A stretch of DNA of 64,000 nucleotides from an uncultured Prevotella sp. (GTDB lineage: Bacteria; Bacteroidota; Bacteroidia; Bacteroidales; Bacteroidaceae): assembly GCA_902491375.1 (NCBI GenBank), contig CABUHE010000001.1:186001-250000 (forward strand), in the 5' to 3' direction. Shown piece by piece: positions 43,078 through 53,626 of the stretch. The translations under genes were made by a program, and so were the position numbers. The notes below the pieces were generated by a model, which saw only the letters and a program-made list of their open reading frames with translations, had not been told where the DNA came from and ran no database searches. Position 1 is the stretch's first letter. The number at the start of each line of letters is the position of its first letter.

Positions 43078-44796
43078 TTACTTGTTCATGAACTTCTTGC
43101 CGTTCTGGATAAGTATGCCCTTAGCATCCTTAGAAACGCGCTGTCCGCTGATGTTGTAAACAGGAGCGTTAGGATCAGCCTTAACAGTGTTGTTTACAAC
43201 GTTCTCGATGCCTGTTGAAGGAACATCGCTCAGCTGTGCAGTACCCTGGAGAACGATGATGCGGTTCTCTGATTCAACACCGCGGCCTATTACTTTAAGA
43301 ACTGCCCAACGGCCTTTACCTGCTTCAATCGGAGTAGCTGTGAAGTTCAGGAAGTTGATACCATTGCCTGAATCCTGCCACATTGATGCGTCGCATGTCG
43401 GGTTTGTATCGAGCCAGTCGCTCTCATCGTTAGTGTTCTCAACCTCAACTGTATATCCTCCTTCTTCCCAAGGAGTTGCAGTTGAAACGTATAGGCTGAG
43501 GTCTGCCTGGTTCTCGAGGTAGCTGTCCGCACCGTCTTCTGAAATACGCAGAACGTTTGAGTTCTCGAATGTTTGAGTGTCGCCGCTTGTCTGGTCTTTG
43601 TAAGTCAGTTCTGTCTGTACGTATACATTATCTGTCAGTGATGTGAATGTTACAGGAACAGAGAGAACGCCTGAATACTGTACTTCGTATGTTGTACCGT
43701 CTTCACGCTTAGTAAGAAGAGTTGCGCTTTCTACATCCAGCGGACCTGTTACTTCAACACCGTCAGACTGGAAGCCGAACAGACCAAGATCAACACCTTC
43801 CTGGTCAAAGCCTGTTACCATAACTGTGAAGCCCTCATCGATTACGAACGGCTCTGTCATTTCACCCCAGATTGGGTCAACAGTCTTCTTCTGGAAAATC
43901 AAAGACCAAAGTGTCGGTGTACCGAATGGGTCGAGGTAGTCAGTGTTATTCTTGTTGAGAAGATCTGTTTGGGTTGCAGTAAGTGTTGCTATTTCTTTGC
44001 CACTGTCGCCGATAATCTTCATTGTAAGAGTCTTGTCTCCAAGAGGATTTGCATTTCCGTTTGCTGAGAGTGCAGGGATATATACGTTCTCAACATACAA
44101 TGGAGACATTGGCTTAGTGAAGTGCTGAGCGAAGCCCATAGAAGGATATGAAACTTCAACTGTATCACCGTCAACAACGTCTGTTACGCCTGCGTTACCA
44201 GTTCCGAAAAGGTACTGAGTACTCATGAATCCACTGTAACCGTAAATCTGACGGCCGATGTGTGGATCAGAGTATGTCAGAGGAGCAAGACGGTCAACAG
44301 AAATGATACCGCTCTGGTTATACGAGTTAGGCAGTGTGTATGAGTCAGCACCGTTAAGTACTGGAGCTGCATAGCTGCTCATGCCCTCTGATGTGTTGAT
44401 AGGCATACCGAACCATACGAAGTTGTTGCTCTCGTCTACGAGTCCATAATCACTTGCATTGTTTCCATTCCATGTCCATGCTGCAGAGAATGGGTCGGAG
44501 TTCATGTTTGTGAATACACCGTAAGACAATCCTGTAACGTTAACCAATGTTGCCTGATAGCCCATGTCTTCCTGCGTGTATCCATAATACAATGCACCTG
44601 CTGGCACTGTATAATAGTTGCCGTTGTACATAGACTTCATAGGCATGCTGCCTGGTTTTGCAGCTGTCATAGCCTTACTTACCGGCATTGGAGCTTTTAC
44701 TGCTTCAAGACTAACTGTCTTAACGCCAGTTTGAGTCTGGGCAAAGCTCATGGCTGATGCCATGAGGACTGTCATTGTAAATAATGCTCTTTTCAT
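43078..44796 (-). CDS. Secreted protein with type-IX-like C-terminal sorting tail
   Basis: Protein of 572 residues, last gene of the SusC/SusD operon. Sec signal peptide (1-19, SAMSFAQ). The central 480 residues are beta-rich with no recognised catalytic motif. After a STGIENV linker, the final 35 residues read VYNISGQRVSKDAKGI, then LIQNGKKFMNK, the pattern of Prevotella C-terminal domains (Y-x-x-x-G-x-x-V, G-x-x-I-x-x-G-x-K). This suggests export through a type IX system or a related sorting route and display on the surface. Likely a binding protein or scaffold for the operon's substrate. Confidence 0.72.
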   Translation of the reverse strand: MKRALFTMTVLMASAMSFAQTQTGVKTVSLEAVKAPMPVSKAMTAAKPGSMPMKSMYNGNYYTVPAGALYYGYTQEDMGYQATLVNVTGLSYGVFTNMNSDPFSAAWTWNGNNASDYGLVDESNNFVWFGMPINTSEGMSSYAAPVLNGADSYTLPNSYNQSGIISVDRLAPLTYSDPHIGRQIYGYSGFMSTQYLFGTGNAGVTDVVDGDTVEVSYPSMGFAQHFTKPMSPLYVENVYIPALSANGNANPLGDKTLTMKIIGDSGKEIATLTATQTDLLNKNNTDYLDPFGTPTLWSLIFQKKTVDPIWGEMTEPFVIDEGFTVMVTGFDQEGVDLGLFGFQSDGVEVTGPLDVESATLLTKREDGTTYEVQYSGVLSVPVTFTSLTDNVYVQTELTYKDQTSGDTQTFENSNVLRISEDGADSYLENQADLSLYVSTATPWEEGGYTVEVENTNDESDWLDTNPTCDASMWQDSGNGINFLNFTATPIEAGKGRWAVLKVIGRGVESENRIIVLQGTAQLSDVPSTGIENVVNNTVKADPNAPVYNISGQRVSKDAKGILIQNGKKFMNK

Positions 44797-44810
44797 AATT
44801 TAAAATTTTA

Positions 44811-46151
44811 TTAGTTAATTGTAAGGTTTAATTCTGTACCGTTAGCACCTGTCAGTTTTATTGTTGACATATTGAATCTTGTTGTGGTTGCTTCAACAGA
44901 GTATTCTGTTTCAAACAAATCGAGCAAGTCTTTTATTTGTGTAAGTCTCTCGATCATTGTATTAGCCTCGCTGTCGGCACCATTTTGGTAAGCAAAAGTA
45001 TATCCGTTTTCTGTAGGTGTCAGTGTGAATATATACTTATATTCCTTTGTCTGTTTATTTACAGTACAGTTTATGTCGCATATATACTGACCATTTTCAT
45101 ATTTAAATGACAGATTGTTGAATGTACCTTTCGCTGCTGTTAGAGCAGATCTAAGTGCTTCATACTTCTCTTTAATGTTAGCTGACATTTCTGCATTACG
45201 TGTTAATGTCCATGCTCTAGAGTCATCTGTCATTGCTGATATGAAGAAGTTAGATGGAATGTCTCCTTCGATAGTGAATGATGGATTTTCCACACTTACG
45301 AATTTGTGATTATTTACATCGTATTCAAATTCTTGAACTTCTGTACCATCTGATGCAGTCATAGTATCACGGAAGCGAAGGTAGAATTTGCCATTTCGTT
45401 TTGTTACGAGGTATGGGTGGTAGCTCTCATCACTTATCGGGTTTCCATTATAAGGATAGATGTTGCAGATACCAGTATTTGCATTAGCCATCTTCATTAT
45501 GCTGTCGCCTAATGTGAGCATGCAGACGTTTGGTGCGCTTGCTGAGAATATCGAGTCGTTGAAGTTATCGATATCATTGAAGTATGACTGGAAGTCAGTT
45601 CCTTCGTCGAGGCGTGTAAGTCTTACGTATGTTCCACGTTTCTTACCTTTCAGTGTAATGAACTCTCCGTTCTCAGGAACATCAATCATAACAAATTCAT
45701 AATCGCCTTCCAGACCGACACCTGTTTCGTCATTATCAGAAGTGCTTGGCAGATCCTCTGGTGATGAGAATACGTGCAGACAGTTGTTGTAAGTATCAAA
45801 TGTAAGCACAGGACCGTTGTCTGTAATCACTTCCCAAGATGAAGTATCCTCCATATATTGGTTCGCAGGAGTGCAGAACTGGTTTTTCATTCCGACTGTT
45901 ACCGAAAGGTTAGGCATAAACTTGGTAAGAAGCAGGTAGCCTGAACCCTTTGGTGCTGTCAATTCTGTTGTCGGGTAGTATTCCATCGCCCAGCCGCCAG
46001 TTGCTGCAGAGAGACGCTTCGTATAAGTCTCAGCTGCTTCATCCAGTCTCACTGTTGCTGATGCGCTGAAGATGTCGTCTTCCTCACTTACGCAGCCAGT
46101 GAATGATAGGGCTGTTGCAACACAAAGTGAAGCTAATATTATTTTTTTCAT
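44811..46151 (-). CDS. DUF4302 family lipoprotein
   Basis: Protein of 446 residues with a lipoprotein signal (SFTGCVSEEDD). Early sequence (LDEAAETYTKRLSAATGGWAMEYYP in its first two parts) and the layout of short beta strands match the DUF4302 family, commonly placed after SusD and Mx1-peptidase genes. Probably a surface-exposed, cargo-binding accessory protein because the Cys is followed by an acidic stretch (SEEDD), as in Bacteroidetes surface-export signals. 39 bases after the peptidase gene. The family has no known function. Confidence 0.83.
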   Translation of the reverse strand: MKKIILASLCVATALSFTGCVSEEDDIFSASATVRLDEAAETYTKRLSAATGGWAMEYYPTTELTAPKGSGYLLLTKFMPNLSVTVGMKNQFCTPANQYMEDTSSWEVITDNGPVLTFDTYNNCLHVFSSPEDLPSTSDNDETGVGLEGDYEFVMIDVPENGEFITLKGKKRGTYVRLTRLDEGTDFQSYFNDIDNFNDSIFSASAPNVCMLTLGDSIMKMANANTGICNIYPYNGNPISDESYHPYLVTKRNGKFYLRFRDTMTASDGTEVQEFEYDVNNHKFVSVENPSFTIEGDIPSNFFISAMTDDSRAWTLTRNAEMSANIKEKYEALRSALTAAKGTFNNLSFKYENGQYICDINCTVNKQTKEYKYIFTLTPTENGYTFAYQNGADSEANTMIERLTQIKDLLDLFETEYSVEATTTRFNMSTIKLTGANGTELNLTIN

Positions 46152-46190
46152 AATTTGTCTGTCTCTTTTTTGTTATAACGCTTAATTATA

Positions 46191-47426
46191 TCACTGTAGT
46201 GCCTTGAACTTGTCAACTTGCTCAAGTAGTACATCCATTAGTGTTCTAGACGGGTCTGATTCCGAAGGAGCTGTAAGTTTGTTTACAAGGTGACCGTTCT
46301 GAATTACGAAGTTTCCTTCATTGTCAGTAACCCATTCACGCTTTTGTACTTCTTTACGTAGTTTGTCAAGGTCTACGTTGAAGTTGTCTTTCAGCCATGT
46401 ACGGACTAAATCCAACTTCTGCAAAATAGCGTCCTTACCGTTTATTCCGTCTTGCTCAAGATAAATTATCTTTCCATTCTCATCGAGCAAGGGGGTGTCG
46501 TTAGCATCACGTGAGATGACTTTGCGGACTACGTTGTAACCTGTAACTGCTCCTGAAGAACTTTTTGTTCCATCGCTTACGTAGTATCCTACTGAGTCAC
46601 GGTTTGCTCCGAGAGCTATACATCTTTCGTAGTAATCTGCGTCAATCTCTTTTTCTTCCCAGTCATAAGTTGCTGTATTAAGCATATTTGTCCAGGTAAT
46701 AGTGTCTTTAACTACGTAGTTTGCAAGAACCTCAACCCAGTCCTCACGTGCTTGTGATTGTGCGTATGGCGAAACGAAACCTTGTGCCAGAGCGATTGAG
46801 TCTTGTGTTTCCTGCCAGTTAACGGCATTATAAAGACCTTGAGAAATCAGTGAGAATGATGTCGGGTAAGTGTAATTTTGTGCCAGAATGTGGCCGAACT
46901 CATGGTGCATCGTTTTGAAGAAGTTCTCGTTGAGAAGATCTATGTTGTTGATGTTGAGATCGTTTGCTCCGTAAAGAGTAATTTTCAAACCACCTTCAGC
47001 CTCACCTAAGGTCTCTGTTCCTGATACCGGGTTGTATGATTTAGAACCTATTACGTGAATTATACGCGGGCTGTAGATCTTCAGAAATTCAGCGCCTGCA
47101 CATGTGTCGTATACATCATACCATAAGTATTTTGCTAATACTGCGAGTTGTTTGCTCTTCTCGTATGATGCTGGGACAAGGTTCTTCTGCATATCTGAAC
47201 CGATATCTTCCATCTTGTAGACGTAACGCAAGTTATATGGGTTGCGGAAGTTTTCTATGCAGAATGAGTCCAGTGGAAATGTTATTGAAGTCTTGTCGAG
47301 ATAATGTTCTGTCGTGTCAAAGATTGACGGACCGAAATCATCATCTGAGCAAGATGTTGTAACGCCAAGGGTAAGCAGCGCAGCAGCTGCTATTGTGAAA
47401 AATCTATTCTTCAGTTTCATTTTCAT
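46191..47426 (-). CDS. SusD-associated zinc metallopeptidase lipoprotein (Peptidase_Mx1-like)
   Basis: Protein of 411 residues with a lipoprotein signal (GVTTSCSDDD). The zinc-binding HHEFGH (HExxH form) is followed 60 residues later by REDWVEVLANYV, which could give the third ligand (Glu). The acidic stretch after Cys suggests surface display. 17 bases downstream of susD. The family is almost always linked to SusC/SusD pairs. It likely trims a protein or peptide substrate before uptake, but activity has not been shown for this family as far as I know. Confidence 0.86.
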   Translation of the reverse strand: MKMKLKNRFFTIAAAALLTLGVTTSCSDDDFGPSIFDTTEHYLDKTSITFPLDSFCIENFRNPYNLRYVYKMEDIGSDMQKNLVPASYEKSKQLAVLAKYLWYDVYDTCAGAEFLKIYSPRIIHVIGSKSYNPVSGTETLGEAEGGLKITLYGANDLNINNIDLLNENFFKTMHHEFGHILAQNYTYPTSFSLISQGLYNAVNWQETQDSIALAQGFVSPYAQSQAREDWVEVLANYVVKDTITWTNMLNTATYDWEEKEIDADYYERCIALGANRDSVGYYVSDGTKSSSGAVTGYNVVRKVISRDANDTPLLDENGKIIYLEQDGINGKDAILQKLDLVRTWLKDNFNVDLDKLRKEVQKREWVTDNEGNFVIQNGHLVNKLTAPSESDPSRTLMDVLLEQVDKFKALQ

Positions 47427-47443
47427 TTCTCCTTTCCGTTAAT

Positions 47444-49177
47444 TTATTTTTCAACTTTTTTCATATACCCTGATGCTGTTCCTTGTGTCAGATCATTGGT
47501 GTTAGTCCAAGAAGATTGGAGACCTGCAGCAATTACCTCCTGCGGAACTTCTATTGCACGGCGCTGGTCATTCCACTTCAACGTTATGACTTTGCCTTCA
47601 CGTCCAACTGTGTGTGAATATTCGATTCCGAAGCGTTTCAAGTCAAAGAAACGGAGTCCTTCGTAGAGTGTCTCGAATCTGCGGTACAGGTTAAGGCAGT
47701 TCATATATGGAGTCAGGTCTTCAGGAATAACGAAGTCACTGCTCATATTCTGAGTGAAGTTCCAGTTCTCGAAGCAGTTCGGATTTGAAGGATTCGAGAA
47801 GTAGCGCTGTATCAGTTCGTCTGTAAGATCTTTCAAACCACTGTTTGCACCATAATGTGCCTGACTCTCCTCGTCGAATGTCTGTATGCTCTTGACGTAA
47901 GCCGCCATATCTGCTACGAATCCGACTTTATCATGTCTGCCAAGAAGTTTAGCCTCTGCGCGTTCGAGTATAAGCTCTGAAGCTGTGAACTCACGGCGTA
48001 CGATGTGTGGATAGCCGATTCCTGAAACCTTATCCGTATATTCAAACTGCTCGCCGACTTTTGCAGGATAGAAACCATACTCTGAGTTGCTGTAAGAAGA
48101 GAAAGCGTAACCTCCAACCATTGCTGTTGGCATAATCGTCCAGCCCCATGTAGGTCCTGTGTACCAGATTGTCTCAGTCAAAGGTTTGCCTGACCATGTG
48201 AAACGGTATCCTGACGTTCCATGACGCATCATAACTGACATTGTTGATACAAGCATCAGGTTGTTCTTTGATTCAGGATCCTGCCATACGTTAGCATAGT
48301 CATCCATTGAAGTACACTCTTTAAATCCATCGTACTTCATCAGCATATCGTTTGTTGAACCGTCACCAGCGCCGAGAACTGCATCAGCATGCTCAATGAC
48401 CTTATCATAGTCACGCTTGAAAAGATAGAAGCGCGCTGCGAAAGCATGTGCTGCATTTGTGTTGAAGTGCCATTTCGGCTTTTGGTAGTTGATGTCTGAG
48501 ATAAGTGAGAGTCCTTCTTCAAGGTCTTTCTGTATCTTATCGTAAACATCTGCGACGTTGCCACGGTCATATTGTGGACTTACAGTTGTTTCTGGCTCTG
48601 TGATATAAGGTATACCTATATCCATTTTGCTTGCTTCCGGGTTCTTGTAAGCCTGTGAGAATACATTTACAAGGATGAAGTGGTAGTAAGCTCTGATAAG
48701 GAGAGCCTCACCACGTGCAGCTCGGGATTCGTCAGTTTCTTGTCCTCCGTTCTTTGCAATTATTTCATCAAGACTTTTAAGTGCCTGGTTTGCTGTTGCT
48801 ATTGCCAGATAGTTTGTCTGCCATATATATGAAGGCGTATCTTGAGATTGTGATGAACGTCCCTGCTCGAAGCTGAAAATTTCCTCATCGGTTCTGTCAT
48901 AGTATGGCAGGTTGTAGTAAATCTCGTCTTTCTTTGTATCATCAGAAATCGGCTTGTGGGGCGCGTTGTTATCGATGATGTTGTCGCTTGATAATTCGCA
49001 GACCCAGCCGTAGTTACCTTTAGAATATCCTGAAGAAAGGAGTGAAACTACCTGTGACACGGTCTTAAGCTCTACACGCTCATCTGGCTCTTTATCAAGA
49101 AAGCTGTCCGAGCATGAAGACAATGCGACTGCGACTCCAAGCGAGCATGTCAGATACTTCAAATATTTTGTTTTCAT
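47444..49177 (-). CDS. SusD/RagB family outer-membrane lipoprotein
   Basis: Protein of 577 residues, the surface substrate-binding lid that sits on the SusC barrel. Lipoprotein signal (VALSSCSDSFLDKEPDE), then the TPR-rich SusD fold: SYIWQTNYLAIATANQALK, GEALLIRAYYHFILVNVFSQ and the late RFETLYEGLRFFDLKRFG. The ligand region differs between families, so the substrate cannot be read from it; the peptidase neighbour favours peptides (RagB-like) over glycans. 80 bases after susC. Confidence 0.95.
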   Translation of the reverse strand: MKTKYLKYLTCSLGVAVALSSCSDSFLDKEPDERVELKTVSQVVSLLSSGYSKGNYGWVCELSSDNIIDNNAPHKPISDDTKKDEIYYNLPYYDRTDEEIFSFEQGRSSQSQDTPSYIWQTNYLAIATANQALKSLDEIIAKNGGQETDESRAARGEALLIRAYYHFILVNVFSQAYKNPEASKMDIGIPYITEPETTVSPQYDRGNVADVYDKIQKDLEEGLSLISDINYQKPKWHFNTNAAHAFAARFYLFKRDYDKVIEHADAVLGAGDGSTNDMLMKYDGFKECTSMDDYANVWQDPESKNNLMLVSTMSVMMRHGTSGYRFTWSGKPLTETIWYTGPTWGWTIMPTAMVGGYAFSSYSNSEYGFYPAKVGEQFEYTDKVSGIGYPHIVRREFTASELILERAEAKLLGRHDKVGFVADMAAYVKSIQTFDEESQAHYGANSGLKDLTDELIQRYFSNPSNPNCFENWNFTQNMSSDFVIPEDLTPYMNCLNLYRRFETLYEGLRFFDLKRFGIEYSHTVGREGKVITLKWNDQRRAIEVPQEVIAAGLQSSWTNTNDLTQGTASGYMKKVEK

Positions 49178-49257
49178 CTTTATGCAAAATTGATTTATTT
49201 GTTTCTTTATTCATACCCATCGCTGTGGCGTATTGGGTAAAAACATATTCTGAACTA

Positions 49258-52200
49258 TCAGATACCAAGTCTCAGTGTGAATGTGAACTGCTTTGGCATA
49301 GGTGTTGCGACACCACCTGAGTTTACGAATTCAGGATCCTGTCCGTTGAGCTTCTTGTCTGAGTAGAGCAGGAACAAGTTGGTTGCGTCAAGCTTAAGTG
49401 ATGCTGTGCTGAGTCCAATCTTGTTGAGGAACTTCTTCGGCAGATCGTATGTCAGTGAAACGTCCTTAAGGCGGATGAATCCACCGTCAGCCACACGAGC
49501 TGTTGAATAGTTGTATGCATTGTATGCGTATGACAAGCTGTTGTCGTTGACATACTGACGCATACTTGCAATTGTCGGGATGTCTGTGTAAGCTTCATCA
49601 CCAGGCACTGCCCAGCGGTTCTTAAACTCCTTAGGCATAGCTGACATGTCAGAGTATGCAGCGGCGAATACCGGGTCTAGACGGATCTTATTGCCGAATG
49701 AGTATGTGATGAAGACGTTCAGACGCCAGTTCTTGTATGTGAGGGTGTTGTTAAAACCACCTGTGATTGTTGGCTCTGTCGGACCTTCGTATTTCAGATA
49801 GTCAATCTTGTCGTACTCCTGGAAGTTGATATCTGTTGTAGTAATCTCACCGTCTTGATTGATGAACTGAGGTATACCTTCATCGTTAAGACCAACGAAC
49901 GGGATTGAGAACAAAGCTGATACAGGATATCCTTCACGGAAGTGAGTTGTACTTGTACCTGTAACGAGGTCGATTACGCTTGAACGTGAGTCGAGATCCG
50001 AGATTTCGTTTGTCGCGTAAGAGAAAGTAAGGTCACTTGTCCATGAGAAGTTTTTCTTTTCGATGTTGCGTGTTGAGAGTGTAGCCTCGACACCATGTGA
50101 CTTCATCGTTGCGACGTTGGCATACTTGGCGATGATACCTCCGACACCCTGAGTCTCGATTATACCGATAAGGTCGTAGTTGTTACGCCAGTAAATATCG
50201 AAGTTAAGGTTGATTCGGTTGTTGAGGAAACCTGCATCAAGACCGAAGTTTACCTCATGCTTCTTCTCATATGTCAATTCATCGTTTGCGAGGTCGCTAA
50301 GGTAGAGTCCTGTCTCAACCTGATCACCTTGCGGACGCCAGATATTCTCTGAGTAGATTACAGGAAGGGCGTTGGTTACCCATGACGGACCGCGGTCGGC
50401 TGTCAGTGAGTATGATGCACGGAAGCTTAAGTGAGAAATTGCTCCGTTTGTCTTTTGCATCCAGCGCTTGAAGAATTCTTCTTCGTGTGCGTTCCATGCG
50501 CCTGATACGTTCCATGTAGGCAACCAGCGTGCGCTGCGGCTGCGGCCCAGCTTGTTAGAACCTTCATAACGTCCTGTCAGGTTGATTGTGTAACGTCCTT
50601 TGTATGAGTAGTTACCGCTGAGGAAGTAAGCAAGGTTGCGTGTCCATGAACGTGCGAATGAACTGAGAACAGTGCCCTCTTCCTTAGCCTGCTTATAGAA
50701 TTCAGGAGTGATAGTTACGAGACGACCGTTGTTGTAGTCGACACCGTAGTCAGAGTGCATCATCTGGTCGTTGTCTGTACGGTTAGCCTCCATACCTCCG
50801 AAGAGGTTCATGATGTGAGTGTCGTTCCATACCTTGTTGTACTGGATGGTTCCACGGAAGTCGAGCTGTTTTACAGTATAGTCGTCGCGTGTGTAGATAC
50901 CGCCTGTCGGCATTACTGTAATAGGCAGTGAGTTTGGTTTGTCCGGATCCTGGTAGAGGTACGGGTTGCTGTACATAATGTTCGGGTCATCTACACCGGC
51001 ACGATAAGCTTCTGCCTGGTTAGACTCGTTGAGAATGAAGTGCTCCTGTGAAGTCTTCTGTACACGGTAAGCACCCAGCAAGTGAACTTCAAGACCGAGA
51101 ATCGGTTTCCAAGAAAGTTCACCCTGGAACTTCATGTCGGCAACTGACAGGTCGATGTAGTTATTGTCAAGCTCCTTGAAGATGTTGAACGGAGCGTAGT
51201 TACGAGTATAAGTCTCATTCGGGTCGAGTGTGCGTGATGTATTCATCGCGTAGCTGAACGGGTTGATGTCGAAGCTACGGTTTACAGAACCACTTACAAC
51301 GTCTGTTGTACGAGCCAGTGTACCAGGAGCCTGTTGGTCACGGTAAGAACCGTTAGTCAGGATTGATACTGAAAGTTTCTTTGAAAGGTTGAACGTTGCG
51401 TTCATGTTTGCTGTATAACGTTCTACCTTGCTGTCCTTAGTCCATCCCGGGTCGTTCATGACAGATACAGATGCGTAAAGTGCCGCTTTATCTGAACCTG
51501 AAGAAATGCTGACAGAGTGGTTCTGCACGATGTTGTTGTTGAACAGGAGGTCAAACCAGTCAGTGTTACGGAACTCAGCCTGCTGCAGGTATGCGTTCAT
51601 TGCAGCTTCTGTATAAGGCAGACCGAATTGGCCGTTAGTCTTGTCGTACTGAGCGATGAGGTTGTACATTTTACCGTAAAGACCAGAAGTTGAGCTGTTG
51701 GCTAGTGTTGAGAACTCAAGCCATCCTTTTTCTTCCATTTCCTTATATATACCCATCTGCTCCTGTGAGTTGCTGACGTTGTACTGGCTATAGCTCGGTT
51801 TCAAACGGTATGTGAACTCACCTGTATAGTTGACTGTGCTGCGGCCAGCCTTACCACGCTTAGTAGTGATGACAACGACACCGGCCATCGCGCGCGCACC
51901 ATAGATTGATGTCGCAGAACCGTCCTTAAGTACCTGGAAGCTCTCGATGTCGTCTGCGCTGAGACCTGCGATGGCGTTTGAAATCAATGTTACGGCATCT
52001 CCTGAAGAAAGGTCGTCTGCGCTGACATCTACTGCATCTTCCTGGATGACTCCGTCAATGACCCACAGAGGCTTAGAGTCACCGTAGATTGATGTAGCAC
52101 CACGAACACGGATTTTCGGAGCAGTACCGAATGTTCCTGAAACGTTCTGCACTGACACACCTGATATACGGCCTTCGAGCGCACGGCTAACGTCAGCTAC

Positions 52201-52596
52201 ACCGTCAAGTTTCGTCTTGTCGGCGTCAATTTTGGCTGTAGCTCCGGTAAAGAGACGTTTATCCATCTTCTGCATACCGGTCACGACGACTTCACCAAGT
52301 GCATGACTGGTAGGTGTGAGTTGAATCCTCATGCCGTCTTTGGCTTTAGCTTCTGATTTCTCATAACCTACGTACGTTATCACAAGTGTCTTGCCAGCCG
52401 ATGATTTGATGGAGAATTTACCGTCAATGTCGGTAACGGCTCCTGTCTTTGTGCCCTTAATGAACACTGAGGCGCCGATAACCGGTTCTCCATTCTCATC
52501 GACAACGGTGCCTTGCACGCTGGCATTTTGGGCAAACGCTAAGTTTGCGGATAGCACTGCGCAGAGCAATGTCAGTAAGAATTTTTTAATAATCAT
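49258..52596 (-). CDS. SusC/RagA family TonB-linked outer-membrane transporter
   Basis: Protein of 1112 residues. Signal peptide (1-23), a carboxypeptidase D-like N-terminal extension (about 25-100: VQGTVVDENGEPVIGASVFI), plug domain (about 115-230) and a 22-strand beta-barrel to the C-terminal phenylalanine-type strand (QFTFTLRLGI). No STN domain, so no direct anti-sigma signalling is expected. The TonB box is not clear. First gene of the five-gene operon. Length is at the longer end of SusC proteins and fits peptide-type RagA relatives. Confidence 0.96.
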   Translation of the reverse strand: MIIKKFLLTLLCAVLSANLAFAQNASVQGTVVDENGEPVIGASVFIKGTKTGAVTDIDGKFSIKSSAGKTLVITYVGYEKSEAKAKDGMRIQLTPTSHALGEVVVTGMQKMDKRLFTGATAKIDADKTKLDGVADVSRALEGRISGVSVQNVSGTFGTAPKIRVRGATSIYGDSKPLWVIDGVIQEDAVDVSADDLSSGDAVTLISNAIAGLSADDIESFQVLKDGSATSIYGARAMAGVVVITTKRGKAGRSTVNYTGEFTYRLKPSYSQYNVSNSQEQMGIYKEMEEKGWLEFSTLANSSTSGLYGKMYNLIAQYDKTNGQFGLPYTEAAMNAYLQQAEFRNTDWFDLLFNNNIVQNHSVSISSGSDKAALYASVSVMNDPGWTKDSKVERYTANMNATFNLSKKLSVSILTNGSYRDQQAPGTLARTTDVVSGSVNRSFDINPFSYAMNTSRTLDPNETYTRNYAPFNIFKELDNNYIDLSVADMKFQGELSWKPILGLEVHLLGAYRVQKTSQEHFILNESNQAEAYRAGVDDPNIMYSNPYLYQDPDKPNSLPITVMPTGGIYTRDDYTVKQLDFRGTIQYNKVWNDTHIMNLFGGMEANRTDNDQMMHSDYGVDYNNGRLVTITPEFYKQAKEEGTVLSSFARSWTRNLAYFLSGNYSYKGRYTINLTGRYEGSNKLGRSRSARWLPTWNVSGAWNAHEEEFFKRWMQKTNGAISHLSFRASYSLTADRGPSWVTNALPVIYSENIWRPQGDQVETGLYLSDLANDELTYEKKHEVNFGLDAGFLNNRINLNFDIYWRNNYDLIGIIETQGVGGIIAKYANVATMKSHGVEATLSTRNIEKKNFSWTSDLTFSYATNEISDLDSRSSVIDLVTGTSTTHFREGYPVSALFSIPFVGLNDEGIPQFINQDGEITTTDINFQEYDKIDYLKYEGPTEPTITGGFNNTLTYKNWRLNVFITYSFGNKIRLDPVFAAAYSDMSAMPKEFKNRWAVPGDEAYTDIPTIASMRQYVNDNSLSYAYNAYNYSTARVADGGFIRLKDVSLTYDLPKKFLNKIGLSTASLKLDATNLFLLYSDKKLNGQDPEFVNSGGVATPMPKQFTFTLRLGI

Positions 52597-52636
52597 ATTA
52601 ACTCTCTCTTAAATAAATTAATAGTGTTACATTTTG

Positions 52637-52644
52637 CAAAATTA
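52637..52644 (-). promoter_or_regulatory. -7 promoter box of the SusC operon
   Basis: CAAAATTA on + reads TAATTTTG on -, 40 bases before the susC ATG; TTTC at 52665-52668 (reversed) is a possible -33. Confidence 0.55.
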
Positions 52645-53160
52645 AAGATAAATTCAATATGTATGAAATAAATTTGAAAAAATGTGTATGACATCTTTGT
52701 TTTTTAACACATTAAACTGCTTTTGGGATGATTTGAGGCGTGGAATTGGTAGGCTTTAGCTAAAATTATCTTTCATTTTGTTTGAATTTTGATGTATAAA
52801 AAGTGTATAAAGTTCACTTATTTGTGAAAAATCTGTTATTTGTAAATCACGAAGTAGGGGCATGTTCTGTTAACCCGACTTTCACTTTGACAAAATGATA
52901 TGTGCTTTTGGATACTACCTGAATATATTTATAATCTGTAAGTTAAAATTTGACAATGGTTTTTCGGCATATAGACGGTCTTTATTAATTTTTGTTGTAA
53001 TTTTACATTTTATTCTTATTGTACCATATTTCCTTTCTCTTTGATTTCTGATGAGTGCCCCTGAAAGCCTTTACTGATAGCCGGGCTGGCATGGACAGCA
53101 TAAAAAACGGTTTTGATGTGTGTATCCGTATATTGCTGTTTTATAGCGCGTTACATTTAC

Positions 53161-53303
53161 ACGGCTTTTTAGTGTGCAATAAGCCGTGAGTTAAAAGAGG
53201 CTGAAATGCGCCCCGATTTGCCGTGTTTTACAGGCTGGTTGAGCGTTTTTTACAAAACAATTGGCGGTTTCCTGTCGGACAAAAGAGCATGTATTGCCTT
53301 GCC
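53161..53303. repeat. Possible divergent eighth repeat block
   Basis: ACGGCTT/AAGCCGT hairpin (53161-53187), then T-runs at 53226, 53246 and 53268 about 20-22 bases apart (TTTGCCGTGTTTTACAGG, GAGCGTTTTTTACAAAAC), then ACAAAAGAGCATGTATTG resembling a unit. The pitch is similar, but the units do not align well with the seven clear copies. Confidence 0.3.
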
Positions 53304-53626
53304 GGATGTTAAGAAATCGGATTTTCCTGATGCTACTATATGGCAATAGTGGTAATATGCATGTTCCTGTTTTACAGTTGTGTTCATATTGACTGAGTCT
53401 CGTTGAATGACAAAATGTTTACTTTATACTGCTAATTGCTTTCAAAGTGATATGCCGGTTTATTTGGAATCGTTAAAACTAAGAATACGTATGTTTATGA
53501 TGTTTTTTTGCTGTTTTTTGCATACATATACAATAATGTAAGGAAACGGCATATTCAGCAATATTAAAACATTGTGAAAAATAAAAATAATTAGTCTGTC
53601 AGGATGTGCCGTATTGTTTTTTTCAT

